From Oceanihabitans iliipiscarium (GTDB lineage: Bacteria > Bacteroidota > Bacteroidia > Flavobacteriales > Flavobacteriaceae): a stretch of 64,000 nucleotides of DNA. Both the position numbers and the translations under genes were made by a program. Location of the stretch: assembly GCF_042686125.1 (NCBI RefSeq), contig NZ_JBHUOV010000005.1, positions 92,949-156,948 of the forward strand. The letters run 5' to 3'. The notes beneath the pieces were generated by a model. That model was given only the letters and a program-made list of their open reading frames with translations. It searched no databases and was not told the DNA's origin. Shown here piece after piece: positions 51,451 to 60,492 of this stretch; within the stretch, counting starts at the first letter, position 1; each line of letters opens with the position of its first letter.

Positions 51451-53094
51451 ATGCAGACGTTTAATTCGCCTTTAGAGGCATTCCTATATTGGGAAGAGCA
51501 TACCCCAGATCGTGTTTTTTTAAACCAACCTATTAACGGAAAAGTAATTACTTATACTTTTTTTCAAGCTGGAGAGGAATCTCGTAAAATTGCTTCAAGC
51601 TTAAAAGCACTTAGCCTTCCAGAGCAAAGCCATATCGCATTGCTTTCGAAAAATTGTGCGCATTGGATAATAGCAGACTTAGCCATTATGATGTGTGGTT
51701 ATGTGTCTATTCCTATTTATCCAACGCTTAACGCAGAGGCGATTAACCAAATTTTAATACATAGTGAATCTAAAGCGATAATCATAGGGAAGCTAGATGA
51801 TTATAAGTCTCAAAAAAAAGGTATTCAAAATATTCCAAAAATAAGTATTGGGCTTTATGGTGTTGAAGATGGAGAGTTATGGGAAGATATTCTTCTTAAA
51901 GAAAAAAGGTTGGAACAGGTGCATATAAAAAAGCCTAATGATTTACACACTATAATTTATACCTCTGGAACTACAGGAATGCCTAAAGGCGTTATGCATT
52001 CGGTTAGTAATTTCATGAAATCTGCGAATACAGGAATAGATATATTTAAAATTCCAAATCATTGTAAGTGCTTTTCCTATTTGCCTCTTGCTCATGTTGC
52101 AGAACGCATAGTTACTGGCACATGTGGAGTAGTGGTTGGAGCAGAATTTTATTTCCCAGAATCTTTAGAAACATTTGCATCAGATTTAGAGAATTGTCAG
52201 CCTTATTTGTTTTTTGCTGTCCCACGAATTTGGTCAAAATTTCAAGAAAAAATATTGAGTAGTGTACCACAGAAGAAGTTAACATTTTTGTTAAAAATTC
52301 CAATAGTTAATAGTATTATTAAGAATAAGCTAAAGAAAAAGTTAGGATTAAAACAAGCACAAGTTATACTTTCGGGTGCAGCACCATTGTCAGAAAGTAT
52401 AATTCATTGGTATAAGACATTAGGAATTACCATTCTTCAAGCTTATGGTATGACTGAGGACTGTATTATTTCGCATAGTAATTTGCATGAGGCGAATAAG
52501 ATAGGAACGGTTGGAAAAGCTATAAAAGGGGTTAGAATCAAGTTTTCTAGTATTGGAGAAATCTGTATTAAGAATGATTGCTTAATGTCTGGTTATTATA
52601 AATTACCAGAAGTTACAGCGTCAGTTTTTGATCATGAAGGCTATTTTAAAACAGGTGATATAGGTGAGTATGATCATGATGGATTTTTAACCATAACAGG
52701 TCGTGTAAAAGATCAGTTTAAAACAGATAAAGGCAAATATATTTCGCCAGCACCTATAGAACTGGCGCTATCTAAAAATACAGATATAGAACAGATTTGT
52801 ATTGTTGGAACTGGTATTCCACAACCTATTGCATTAATTACTTTGTCTGAATTAGGACGAAAAAAGAATAAAGCAGATTTAAGTGCTGGATTAATTGAAA
52901 CAGTACATCAGCTCAATCCAAGTTTAGAAAAACATGAAAAGATTGAAAAAATCATAATCATGAAAGAAGATTGGAATGTCGATAATGGTTTAACCACGCC
53001 AACTTTAAAAGTAAAGCGCAATGCGATTGAAAAAATTCATCAAGAATTTTACAAAAGCTGGTTCGAAGACTCTGATAAAGTTATTTTTGAATAA
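51451..53094 (+). CDS. Long-chain acyl-CoA ligase (AMP-binding enzyme)
   Basis: A 547-residue adenylate-forming ligase. The P-loop motif is TIIYTSGTTGMPKG, then LPLAHVAERI, GAAPLSESIIHWY, QAYGMTE, the hinge and catalytic region GYFKTGDIGEYDHDGFLTIT and GRVKDQFKTDKGKYISP. It activates fatty acids to acyl-CoA via acyl-AMP, in line with FadD-like and long-chain groups. It is cytoplasmic or peripheral. It ends directly at the stop of the convergent rlmH gene with no terminator. Confidence 0.88.
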   Translation: MQTFNSPLEAFLYWEEHTPDRVFLNQPINGKVITYTFFQAGEESRKIASSLKALSLPEQSHIALLSKNCAHWIIADLAIMMCGYVSIPIYPTLNAEAINQILIHSESKAIIIGKLDDYKSQKKGIQNIPKISIGLYGVEDGELWEDILLKEKRLEQVHIKKPNDLHTIIYTSGTTGMPKGVMHSVSNFMKSANTGIDIFKIPNHCKCFSYLPLAHVAERIVTGTCGVVVGAEFYFPESLETFASDLENCQPYLFFAVPRIWSKFQEKILSSVPQKKLTFLLKIPIVNSIIKNKLKKKLGLKQAQVILSGAAPLSESIIHWYKTLGITILQAYGMTEDCIISHSNLHEANKIGTVGKAIKGVRIKFSSIGEICIKNDCLMSGYYKLPEVTASVFDHEGYFKTGDIGEYDHDGFLTITGRVKDQFKTDKGKYISPAPIELALSKNTDIEQICIVGTGIPQPIALITLSELGRKKNKADLSAGLIETVHQLNPSLEKHEKIEKIIIMKEDWNVDNGLTTPTLKVKRNAIEKIHQEFYKSWFEDSDKVIFE

Positions 53095-53568
53095 TTATCT
53101 GTGGTGATAGGGCTCATTCTTTAAAATAGTAAAACCGCGATAGAGTTGCTCAATAACAAATAAACGTACCATTTGATGTGAAAACGTCATTTTAGACAAA
53201 GATAATTTTCCCTGCGCCTTTTTATACACCTCTTGAGAGAATCCGTAAGGCCCTCCAATAACAAAAACCAATTGTTTGAGACCAGAATTCATATGTTTTT
53301 GCAAATAGTTTGAGAAATCAACTGAGTTGAGTTGTTTGCCATTTTCGTCTAATAAAATCAAGGCATCTGTTGGGTTAAGCTTTCCTATAATAAGTTCGCC
53401 TTCCTTTTGTTTTTGTTGGTCTTCACTTAAATTTTTTACCTTTTTTAAGTCAGGTATAATTTCAAATTCAAACTTAATGTAATGACTAAGTCGCTTTTGA
53501 TAATCGTTTATCAAGCTTTGTAATTGCTTGTTATCAGTTTTGCCAATGGCTAAGAGTTTGATGGTCAT
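53095..53568 (-). CDS. rlmH: 23S rRNA (pseudouridine(1915)-N(3))-methyltransferase RlmH
   Basis: A 157-residue SPOUT methyltransferase that methylates pseudouridine 1915 in helix 69 of 23S rRNA. It starts TIKLLAIGKTDNKQLQSLIN, has the SAM-site loop VFVIGGPYGFS and ends SHQMVRLFVIEQLYRGFTIL with PYHHR, all typical. The frame extends to 53805, but that extension is antisense to the nadC start and has no homology pattern; the ATG at 53568 is the standard start. A -7-like TATCTTTG (53574-53581 on minus) lies 5 nt upstream. Confidence 0.95.
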   Translation of the reverse strand: MTIKLLAIGKTDNKQLQSLINDYQKRLSHYIKFEFEIIPDLKKVKNLSEDQQKQKEGELIIGKLNPTDALILLDENGKQLNSVDFSNYLQKHMNSGLKQLVFVIGGPYGFSQEVYKKAQGKLSLSKMTFSHQMVRLFVIEQLYRGFTILKNEPYHHR

Positions 53569-53573
53569 AATAT

Positions 53574-53581
53574 CAAAGATA
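53574..53581 (-). promoter_or_regulatory. -7 element directly before rlmH
   Basis: TATCTTTG on minus ends 5 nt before the ATG at 53568, which would give an almost leaderless mRNA. No TTG at -33 was found. Confidence 0.35.
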
Positions 53582-53659
53582 TGTTTTTTTGGAATTTGTG
53601 ATTTAGAATTTAGTTTTTTTTGATTTTCAATTCCTATTTTTACATAAATTTTTATTCCA

Positions 53660-54517
53660 ATGATTTCAAAAGAGCAGTTTAATAAAGAAATAGAATTAAT
53701 TATAACAAATGCCATTAGAGAAGATGTTGGGGATGGTGACCATAGTTCTCTAGCGTGTATTCCTGATACAGCACAAGGTAAAGCCAAACTCTTAGTTAAA
53801 GACAATGGTGTAATTGCTGGCGTTGAATTTGCTAAACAGGTTTTTAATTATGTGGATCGCAATATGAAAGTGGAAACGCTTATTGAAGATGGAAGTTCTG
53901 TTAAATATGGTGATATAGTATTTTATGTTGAAGGAGCGTCACAATCGATTTTAAAAGCGGAGCGTTTAGTCCTTAACGCGATGCAGCGTATGAGTGCTAT
54001 TGCCACTAAAACACGACAGTTTGTGGATTTACTTGAGGGTACAGGGACTAAAATTTTAGATACTAGAAAAACAACACCTGGAATTCGCGCTCTAGAAAAA
54101 TGGGCTGTTAAAATAGGAGGAGGAGAGAACCATCGTTTTGCTTTATATGATATGATTATGCTTAAAGATAATCATATTGATTTTGCAGGTGGACTGACAA
54201 AGGCTATTGATAAAACAAAGCAATACTTAAAGGAAACCAACAGAGATTTAAAAATTATTGTTGAAGCTAGAGATTTAAATGAGATTAAAGAAATCTTAAA
54301 AAGCGATGGTGTATACAGGATTTTAATCGATAATTTTAATTATGACGATACTAGAAAAGCCGTTGAGCTTATTGGAAATAAATGCTTAACCGAAAGCTCT
54401 GGAGGAATTAATGAGAAAACAGTTCGTAAATATGCAGAATGTGGTGTAGATTATATCTCTTCAGGCGCTTTAACACATTCAGTTTATAACATGGATTTAA
54501 GCTTGAAAGCTGTTTAA
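53660..54517 (+). CDS. nadC: Nicotinate-nucleotide pyrophosphorylase (carboxylating), quinolinate phosphoribosyltransferase
   Basis: A 285-residue enzyme that makes nicotinate mononucleotide from quinolinate and PRPP in NAD synthesis. Diagnostic blocks are IREDVGDGDHSSLACIPDTA, RLVLNAMQRMSAIATKTRQF, LDTRKTTPGIRALEKWAVKI with GGGENHR, and the product loop EARDLNEIKEILKSDG plus ESSGGINEKTVRKYAECGVD. It is divergent from rlmH and followed 1 nt later by the BrkB-like gene, suggesting one mRNA. Confidence 0.95.
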   Translation: MISKEQFNKEIELIITNAIREDVGDGDHSSLACIPDTAQGKAKLLVKDNGVIAGVEFAKQVFNYVDRNMKVETLIEDGSSVKYGDIVFYVEGASQSILKAERLVLNAMQRMSAIATKTRQFVDLLEGTGTKILDTRKTTPGIRALEKWAVKIGGGENHRFALYDMIMLKDNHIDFAGGLTKAIDKTKQYLKETNRDLKIIVEARDLNEIKEILKSDGVYRILIDNFNYDDTRKAVELIGNKCLTESSGGINEKTVRKYAECGVDYISSGALTHSVYNMDLSLKAV

Positions 54518-54518
54518 T

Positions 54519-55466
54519 ATGACCAAAAGCATTGAAGATAAACTTGATAAAATCCCAGTAATTAATTTGTTTGTTAAACTCTTAAAGCAAATTAAATTAC
54601 CTGGCTTCGAGGGTTTGTCAATTTATGATTTGTTAGAATTATATACTATTGGTATTGTTAAAGGGACTTTAACCACAAGAGCAAGTGCTATCGCTTTTAG
54701 CTTTTTTATGGCAATTTTTCCTTTTTTACTGTTTGTGCTAATCATTATTCCTTATATACCAATAGATGATTTTAAAATAGAATTCCTGTCTTTTTTAGAT
54801 TCTTTTCTGCCGCCAAATACTTCAGATTTTTTTTACAGCAACATATATGAAAATATAAATACTCAACGAGGAGGTTTACTGTCTTCGGTGTTTTTATTGT
54901 CCATTTTTTTAATGGCAAATGGTGTTAATGCCGTTTTTTCTGGCTTTGAAACTTCATATCATGAACAATTAACTCGAAATATTTTTAAGCAATATTTATA
55001 TGCGCTTGGTGTGGCAATCATTTTAGCCGTTTTGGTGATTTTAACGGTTGCTGTTTTTGGTTATTTTGAAATTTATATCATTCAACCACTTTTAGACCGT
55101 TTAAATGAACAGGGATTAACAGAGAAAGATTCAAATGTAGCTTGGATGGTTTTTGCTAAATATTTGTTTTTTGTGATTATGACTTATTTGGCAACTGCAA
55201 CGCTGTACTATTTTGGAACCATGGAAGGACGTAAATCTAAATTCTTTTCTATTGGTGCTTTATTAACCACGTTGTTAATCATGCTTACCTCGTATTTATT
55301 CGGGATTTACATTACAAATTTCTCACAGTATAACGAGTTGTATGGCTCAATTGGTGCGCTTTTAATTTTAATGTTCTATCTCTGGCTAAACTCTAATATA
55401 TTACTCTTGGGTTACGAGCTGAATGCGTCTTTAAATCGATTGCGAAAAATTAATAAACATGCGTAA
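54519..55466 (+). CDS. YihY/BrkB family inner-membrane protein
   Basis: A 315-residue membrane protein with about six hydrophobic segments. Conserved family blocks are LTTRASAIAFSFFMAIFPFL, FLMANGVNAVFSGFETSYHE and the last helices around YGSIGALLILMFYLWLNSNI with LLLGYELNA. YihY relatives are thought to be transporters or lipid-related proteins and were earlier miscalled RNase BN. It overlaps the downstream DUF2147 gene by 8 nt and follows nadC by 1 nt. Confidence 0.88.
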   Translation: MTKSIEDKLDKIPVINLFVKLLKQIKLPGFEGLSIYDLLELYTIGIVKGTLTTRASAIAFSFFMAIFPFLLFVLIIIPYIPIDDFKIEFLSFLDSFLPPNTSDFFYSNIYENINTQRGGLLSSVFLLSIFLMANGVNAVFSGFETSYHEQLTRNIFKQYLYALGVAIILAVLVILTVAVFGYFEIYIIQPLLDRLNEQGLTEKDSNVAWMVFAKYLFFVIMTYLATATLYYFGTMEGRKSKFFSIGALLTTLLIMLTSYLFGIYITNFSQYNELYGSIGALLILMFYLWLNSNILLLGYELNASLNRLRKINKHA

Positions 55467-55887
55467 ATACTTACTATTATTTGCTGTTTTGTTCTTGTCA
55501 ATATCTGCTTCATCACAAGATGTCTTTGGGAAATGGAAGACTATAGACGATGAGACAGGTGAAGCAAAATCTGTTGTAGAGATTTATAAAAAAGACGGAA
55601 AAGTTTTTGGGAAGATTTTAAAACTTCTTCGACCACAAGATCAAGAGGCGCTTTGTGATAAATGTACTGGAGTTAATTATAATAAATCTGTTGTAGGCTT
55701 AGAGATTATAAAAGAATTAAAAAAATCTAATCGCTATTATAAAGACGGAAGTATTTTAGACCCAGAAAATGGTAAAGATTATAATTGTAAAATATGGATT
55801 GATGAAGAAAATCCGAATATTTTAAATGTTAGAGGGTATATTGCCTTTTTCTATAGAACACAATACTGGAAACGCATTACTGATTAA
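55459..55887 (+). CDS. DUF2147 family exported protein
   Basis: A 142-residue protein with a signal peptide (RKYLLLFAVLFLSISASSQ) and the DUF2147 core: DVFGKWKTIDDETGEAKSVV, EIYKKDGKVFGKILKLLRP and GKDYNCKIWIDEENPNILNV. The fold is a small beta barrel likely in the periplasm, with an unknown ligand. It overlaps the preceding gene by 8 nt and precedes priA by 19 nt if priA starts at TTG 55907. Confidence 0.87.
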   Translation: MRKYLLLFAVLFLSISASSQDVFGKWKTIDDETGEAKSVVEIYKKDGKVFGKILKLLRPQDQEALCDKCTGVNYNKSVVGLEIIKELKKSNRYYKDGSILDPENGKDYNCKIWIDEENPNILNVRGYIAFFYRTQYWKRITD

Positions 55888-55906
55888 AACTAAGATTAAT
55901 AACAAT

Positions 55907-58357
55907 TTGCATTACATAGATGTCATTCTTCCTATTCCTTTGCAAAAGCTATTTACATATAGCATAACAGAGGCTGAAGCTATTTTTTTAAAAGTAGGCA
56001 TGCGCGTGGCTGTGCCTTTTGGAAAGTCTAAAATTTATACAGCTTTAGTGCAACGGGTTCATAATGAAAAGCCATTGGTCTATGGGGCAAAAGACATTCA
56101 CCAGATTTTAGATGAATTACCTATAGTTAATGAGTCGCAGCTGCGTTTTTGGCAGTGGATTTCTAATTATTATATGTGTACTTTAGGTGAAGTCATGAGA
56201 GCTGCTTTACCTAGTGCTTTTCTGTTAGAAAGTGAAACAATCATTAGTAAAAATAATGATAAAATTATAGCAGATACAGATTTAAAAGATGATGAGTTTT
56301 TAGTTTATGAAGCTTTACATCATCAATCGTCCCTGAAAATTCATGATTTGATGAATATTTTAGACCGAAAAAATGTACTTCCAGTTATTAAACGCTTACT
56401 TGAAAAAGAAGCCATTCATTTAGACGAAGAAATCTATGAGAAGTATAAGCCAAAATGGGTGCGCTATGTCAAGTTAAATGCTAACTTTTCATCTGAAGCC
56501 AAACTTCAAAAGCTGATAGAAGATTTAAGTCGTGCACCAAAACAGAAGCAAGTTATTCTGACTTTATTTTCTTTATCAGCGAAAACCAAAAAGCCTATAA
56601 AAGTGTCTGAGTTATCTCATGAAAGTCAGAGCTCTTCAACAATAATTAAAGCTTTAATTGATAAAGGTATTCTCGAAGAATACCATATACAAACTGATAG
56701 AATAACCTATTCTGGTGAAGAAAATGAAGCGTTAAAACGATTAAATCTACATCAAACTAATGCATTAAATGATATTAGTCAATCATTTGAAAAACAAAAT
56801 ATTACACTTTTACATGGCGTAACATCTTCTGGTAAAACAGAAATATATGTCAAGCTTATTGAAGATGTACTTGCTCAAGGCAAACAAGTGTTGTACTTGC
56901 TTCCAGAAATAGCATTAACCACGCAATTGGTTACTCGATTGCAAAATTATTTTGGAGAACAAGTTGCTGTGTTTCATTCTAAATATTCTATTCATGAACG
57001 TGTAGAAGTGTATCATAATTTGTTAAATAATTCTGAGAAGGCACGAATTGTTTTAGGAGCTCGATCTTCTATCTTTTTGCCATTTCAGAATTTGGGTTTT
57101 ATTATTGTCGATGAAGAACATGAGCAATCTTATAAACAGTTTGATCCTGCACCTCGTTATCATGCCAGAGATTCGGCTATTGTGCTTGGGAGTATTCATA
57201 AAGCTAAAACACTTTTGGGTTCAGCAACACCTAGCCTGGAAAGCTACTTTAATGCGAAGCAAAATAAATATGGTTTTGTGGAGTTAAATACACGCTATAA
57301 TGATGTCTTGATGCCAGAAATTGAATTGGTAGATATTAAGGATAAGCATAAGCGAAAACGCATGACTGGTCATTTTAGTGATCGTTTGATTGAAGAAATG
57401 AAGGAAACTTTAGAGGCTAATCAGCAAATTATTCTTTTTCAAAATAGACGAGGTTTTTCGCCAATTGTAGAGTGTAACACTTGCGGACATGCGCCTCAAT
57501 GTCCTAATTGTGATGTGAGTTTAACTTATCACCAATATCGAAATGAATTGCGTTGTCATTATTGTGGGTATCATTCTGCGATGTTGCAAAATTGTATGGC
57601 TTGTGGAAGCTCAGAATTAGATAGTAAAGGCTTTGGGACAGAACAGATAGAAGTAGAGGTGAAGGCGTTATTTCCTGAGTATAAGGTTGCTAGAATGGAT
57701 TTAGACACAACGCGTGGAAAATATGGATATGAAAAAATAATCACTTCTTTTGAACAGCAGGAAGTTGATATTTTAGTCGGTACACAAATGCTTACTAAAG
57801 GTTTGGACTTTAGACATGTAAGGCTTGTAGGTATTATGAATGCTGATAATATGCTAAACTTTCCAGACTTTAGAGCGCATGAACGTAGCTTTCAATTGAT
57901 GCTGCAAGTGTCTGGAAGAGCAGGACGAACAGATGCTCGTGGGAAAGTGCTTATTCAAACCTATAATCCCTACCATAAAATATTGCAACAGGTATCTACA
58001 CATGATTATGTGAGTATGTTTAGCGAACAAATGGACGATCGTTATAATTATAAATATCCGCCAATTTATAGGTTAATTAAAATCACTTTAAAGCATAAGG
58101 ATTATAATCGTGTAAACTTAGCTTCGGATTGGTTTGCGAAGTCCTTAAGACTTGTTTTTGCTGATTATGTACTAGGACCAGAGTTTCCTCCTGTGTCAAG
58201 AATTCGCAATCAGTTTCATAAAAATATACTGGTAAAAATTCCACAGAAACAGTCTTTATCAAAAACAAAAGCGGCAATACTTAAAATTCAAAATAGCTTT
58301 GATAATGTTAAAGATTTTAGAAGTGTTCGTGTGGTATTAAACGTCGATAATTATTAG
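55907..58357 (+). CDS. priA: Primosomal protein N' (replication restart helicase PriA)
   Basis: An 816-residue PriA helicase that reloads the replisome at stalled forks. The N-terminal DNA-binding domain starts HYIDVILPIPLQKLFTY; helicase motifs are LLHGVTSSGKTEIYVKL (Walker A), IIVDEEHEQSYKQ (DEEH), and SGRAGRTDARGKVLIQT. A double zinc site is formed by CNTCGHAPQCPNC and CHYCGYHSAMLQNCMAC. The open frame starts at 55826, but that part overlaps DUF2147; the TTG at 55907 (in frame, just before HYIDV) is the best start. No ATG fits the conserved N-terminus. Confidence 0.93.
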   Translation: MHYIDVILPIPLQKLFTYSITEAEAIFLKVGMRVAVPFGKSKIYTALVQRVHNEKPLVYGAKDIHQILDELPIVNESQLRFWQWISNYYMCTLGEVMRAALPSAFLLESETIISKNNDKIIADTDLKDDEFLVYEALHHQSSLKIHDLMNILDRKNVLPVIKRLLEKEAIHLDEEIYEKYKPKWVRYVKLNANFSSEAKLQKLIEDLSRAPKQKQVILTLFSLSAKTKKPIKVSELSHESQSSSTIIKALIDKGILEEYHIQTDRITYSGEENEALKRLNLHQTNALNDISQSFEKQNITLLHGVTSSGKTEIYVKLIEDVLAQGKQVLYLLPEIALTTQLVTRLQNYFGEQVAVFHSKYSIHERVEVYHNLLNNSEKARIVLGARSSIFLPFQNLGFIIVDEEHEQSYKQFDPAPRYHARDSAIVLGSIHKAKTLLGSATPSLESYFNAKQNKYGFVELNTRYNDVLMPEIELVDIKDKHKRKRMTGHFSDRLIEEMKETLEANQQIILFQNRRGFSPIVECNTCGHAPQCPNCDVSLTYHQYRNELRCHYCGYHSAMLQNCMACGSSELDSKGFGTEQIEVEVKALFPEYKVARMDLDTTRGKYGYEKIITSFEQQEVDILVGTQMLTKGLDFRHVRLVGIMNADNMLNFPDFRAHERSFQLMLQVSGRAGRTDARGKVLIQTYNPYHKILQQVSTHDYVSMFSEQMDDRYNYKYPPIYRLIKITLKHKDYNRVNLASDWFAKSLRLVFADYVLGPEFPPVSRIRNQFHKNILVKIPQKQSLSKTKAAILKIQNSFDNVKDFRSVRVVLNVDNY

Positions 58358-58366
58358 CAATAAAAA

Positions 58367-58392
58367 AAAGTCCAACTAAAAAGCTGGACTTT
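58367..58392. terminator. Bidirectional terminator
   Basis: Stem AAAGTCCA (58367-58374) with TGGACTTT (58385-58392), with A residues before it. It lies between priA and the convergent LytTR gene. Confidence 0.78.
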
Positions 58393-58416
58393 ATCTTCAT
58401 TTTTAGATTTGGGGAT

Positions 58417-59112
58417 CTAATTATTGTTTAAAGCTTCTACAAGCTGCGTTTTCTTATTCCTACTTAAAGGAATTTCGTAAGCGCCAACTTCAACATTCTT
58501 GCTGTTAAATCTGTCGATTTTATCGAGATTTACGATATAAGATTTATGGATTCTTAAAAACTTGCCTTCAGGCAATTCGCTTTCAAAAGCTTTCATTGTA
58601 GATAATACAACTAGGCTCGTTTCTTCGGTTACTAATTTTACATAGTCACCAAGCGCTTCAATCCATTTAATGTCTTTAATATAGACTTTTCGTTTTTTCA
58701 GGTTACTTTTTACAAAGATATGTTCGCCTTCAGCTTCATTAAAGTCTAATTTTAATTTATGATGCTCAAGTGCTTTTTCTACAGCAGTATTAAAACGTTC
58801 TCTAGTGATAGGTTTTTGTAAATAATCTGTAGCATCATAATTAAATGCTTTAAAAGCGTATTCTGTTTTACCAGTTACGAAAATGATTTGGGGTTTGTTG
58901 TTTAATACGTCTAGTAATTCAAATCCGTTTAGCACTGGCATTTCAATGTCTAAAAAGATTAAATCTACTTTATGAGTATTAAGGCCATTCTTAGTTTCAA
59001 GAGCGCTACTGTACTCTGCAATTAAGTTAAGAGAAGAATGATTTTCTATTAACTTTACAATTGAGAGACGTTGTATTGCTGAATCATCAACTACGACACA
59101 GTTTAAAGTCAT
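58417..59112 (-). CDS. LytTR family response regulator
   Basis: A 231-residue two-domain regulator. The receiver domain has the acidic pair in VVVDD, the phospho-acceptor Asp in IFLDIEMP, and the conserved Thr and Lys in VTGKTEYAF and YLQKPI. The C-terminal LytTR DNA-binding domain includes KVYIKDIKWIEALGDYVKLV, FLRIHKSYIVNLDKIDRF. The frame reaches 59154, but the ATG at 59112 starts TLNCVVVDD, the usual start. No histidine kinase is adjacent, so its partner is encoded elsewhere. Confidence 0.92.
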   Translation of the reverse strand: MTLNCVVVDDSAIQRLSIVKLIENHSSLNLIAEYSSALETKNGLNTHKVDLIFLDIEMPVLNGFELLDVLNNKPQIIFVTGKTEYAFKAFNYDATDYLQKPITRERFNTAVEKALEHHKLKLDFNEAEGEHIFVKSNLKKRKVYIKDIKWIEALGDYVKLVTEETSLVVLSTMKAFESELPEGKFLRIHKSYIVNLDKIDRFNSKNVEVGAYEIPLSRNKKTQLVEALNNN

Positions 59113-59258
59113 AACATTTATATTTATTCGGTTAAGATATCGACAATAGTACAAAAAATTCGGTTAAAAACCAAAAAACATCGACTAAATGAATTTTTTA
59201 ACATAATATTAACATTTCAAACAGCCTATACTTTCTTGCTTATTTATATTGAGATTTG

Positions 59259-59289
59259 TTGTGTTATATAAATAAAATAGTTATTTTTG
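59259..59289 (+). promoter_or_regulatory. Promoter of the rpsF-rpsR-rplI operon
   Basis: TTG at 59259-59261, a 20-nt spacer and TATTTTTG at 59282-59289. Transcription should start near 59296, leaving a leader of about 26 nt. Confidence 0.75.
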
Positions 59290-59321
59290 CACCCAATTTT
59301 TAACAAATAAAATAGATTTTT

Positions 59322-59660
59322 ATGAATCATTATGAAACTGTTTTCATCTTAAATCCCGTTTTATCTGAAACTCAGATAAAGGAAACAGTAAAGAAATACG
59401 AAGATTTTCTCGTTTCTAAAGGAGCAAAGATGATAGCCAAAGAAGATTGGGGCTTAAAAAAATTAGCTTATCCAATTCAAAACAAAAAAAGTGGATTTTA
59501 TCATTTATTTGAGTACACTGTAGATGGTGAAGTTATTACACCTTTAGAAGTAGAGTTTAGACGTGATGAGCGTTTTATGCGTTACTTAACTGTTAGTTTA
59601 GACAAGCATGCAATTGCTTGGGCTGAAAGAAGACGAAAAAGAGATAACCAAAAAGCGTAA
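59322..59660 (+). CDS. rpsF: 30S ribosomal protein S6
   Basis: A 112-residue S6 starting MNHYETVFILNPVLSETQIK and containing GLKKLAYPIQNKKSGFYHLF and FRRDERFMRYLTVSLDKHA. S6 pairs with S18 in the central domain of the 30S platform. It is first in a conserved three-gene operon; no ssb gene separates it from rpsR, unlike in many Firmicutes. Confidence 0.97.
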   Translation: MNHYETVFILNPVLSETQIKETVKKYEDFLVSKGAKMIAKEDWGLKKLAYPIQNKKSGFYHLFEYTVDGEVITPLEVEFRRDERFMRYLTVSLDKHAIAWAERRRKRDNQKA

Positions 59661-59662
59661 TT

Positions 59663-59959
59663 ATGTCAACAATTGAACAACAATCAAAAGGAAAAAAAGA
59701 CGGAGAAATTAGATATTTAACTCCGCTTAATATAGAAACTAATAAGACGAAGAAGTACTGTCGTTTCAAAAAATCTGGAATTAAGTATATCGATTATAAA
59801 GATCCTGATTTCTTATTGAAATTTGTAAATGAGCAAGGTAAAATTTTACCTAGACGTTTAACAGGAACTTCATTAAAATACCAAAGAAAAGTGTCTGTTG
59901 CTGTAAAAAGAGCACGTCACTTAGCATTAATGCCATATGTGGCTGATTTGTTAAAATAA
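59663..59959 (+). CDS. rpsR: 30S ribosomal protein S18
   Basis: A 98-residue S18. The conserved part is YCRFKKSGIKYIDYKDPDFL, ILPRRLTGTSLKYQRKVSVA and VKRARHLALMPYVADLLK; the N-terminal 28 residues are a charged extension common in Bacteroidota. It binds S6 and 16S rRNA. It follows rpsF by 2 nt and precedes rplI by 13 nt. Confidence 0.97.
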   Translation: MSTIEQQSKGKKDGEIRYLTPLNIETNKTKKYCRFKKSGIKYIDYKDPDFLLKFVNEQGKILPRRLTGTSLKYQRKVSVAVKRARHLALMPYVADLLK

Positions 59960-59972
59960 AACTATTATAACT

Positions 59973-60422
59973 ATGGAACTTATATTAAAACAAGACGTTG
60001 AAAATTTAGGATTTAAAGACGATATTGTAACAGTTAAGAACGGTTATGGTAGAAACTTTTTAATTCCTCAAGGAAATGCGATTTTAGCGACTTCTTCTGC
60101 AAAGAAAGTATTAGCTGAAAACTTAAAGCAAAGAGCTTTTAAAGAAAAGAAAATTATTGACGATGCTAATAAAGTGGCAGAAACACTTAAAGCATTAGAA
60201 ATTAAAATAGCTGCTAAAGTTGGAGCTGGAGACAAATTATTTGGATCTGTTAACAATATTAATGTAGCTGAAGCTTTAGAAAAAGAAGGTCAAGAAATTG
60301 ATAAAAAATACATCACAGTTACTGGTGGATCTGTAAAACGTTTAGGTAAATACAATGCTACTGTACGTTTACACAGAGAAGTAACAGTTGAGTTACCTTT
60401 TGAAATTATTGCACAAAACTAA
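59973..60422 (+). CDS. rplI: 50S ribosomal protein L9
   Basis: A 149-residue L9 with the usual start (ELILKQDVENLGFKDDIVTV), the G-Y-G-R-N-F-L-I-P motif, a long connecting helix (residues about 42-75) and the C-terminal rRNA-binding domain (GDKLFGSVNNINVAEALEKE). It is last in the ribosomal operon and followed by a terminator. Confidence 0.97.
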   Translation: MELILKQDVENLGFKDDIVTVKNGYGRNFLIPQGNAILATSSAKKVLAENLKQRAFKEKKIIDDANKVAETLKALEIKIAAKVGAGDKLFGSVNNINVAEALEKEGQEIDKKYITVTGGSVKRLGKYNATVRLHREVTVELPFEIIAQN

Positions 60423-60444
60423 ATCTTAGTGATTTAAAATATAT

Positions 60445-60475
60445 AAGCCTCAATGTCACGTTGAGGCTTTTTTTT
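60445..60475 (+). terminator. Terminator of the ribosomal protein operon
   Basis: A 9-bp stem AAGCCTCAA (60445-60453) with TTGAGGCTT (60461-60469), loop TGTCACG, then T residues. Confidence 0.88.
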
Positions 60476-60492
60476 ATTAAATATTATAGAAG

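Noticed and set aside
53569..53805. N-terminal extension of the rlmH frame.
   Set aside because: It is antisense to the nadC start, shows no homology pattern, and RlmH has its standard start at 53568.
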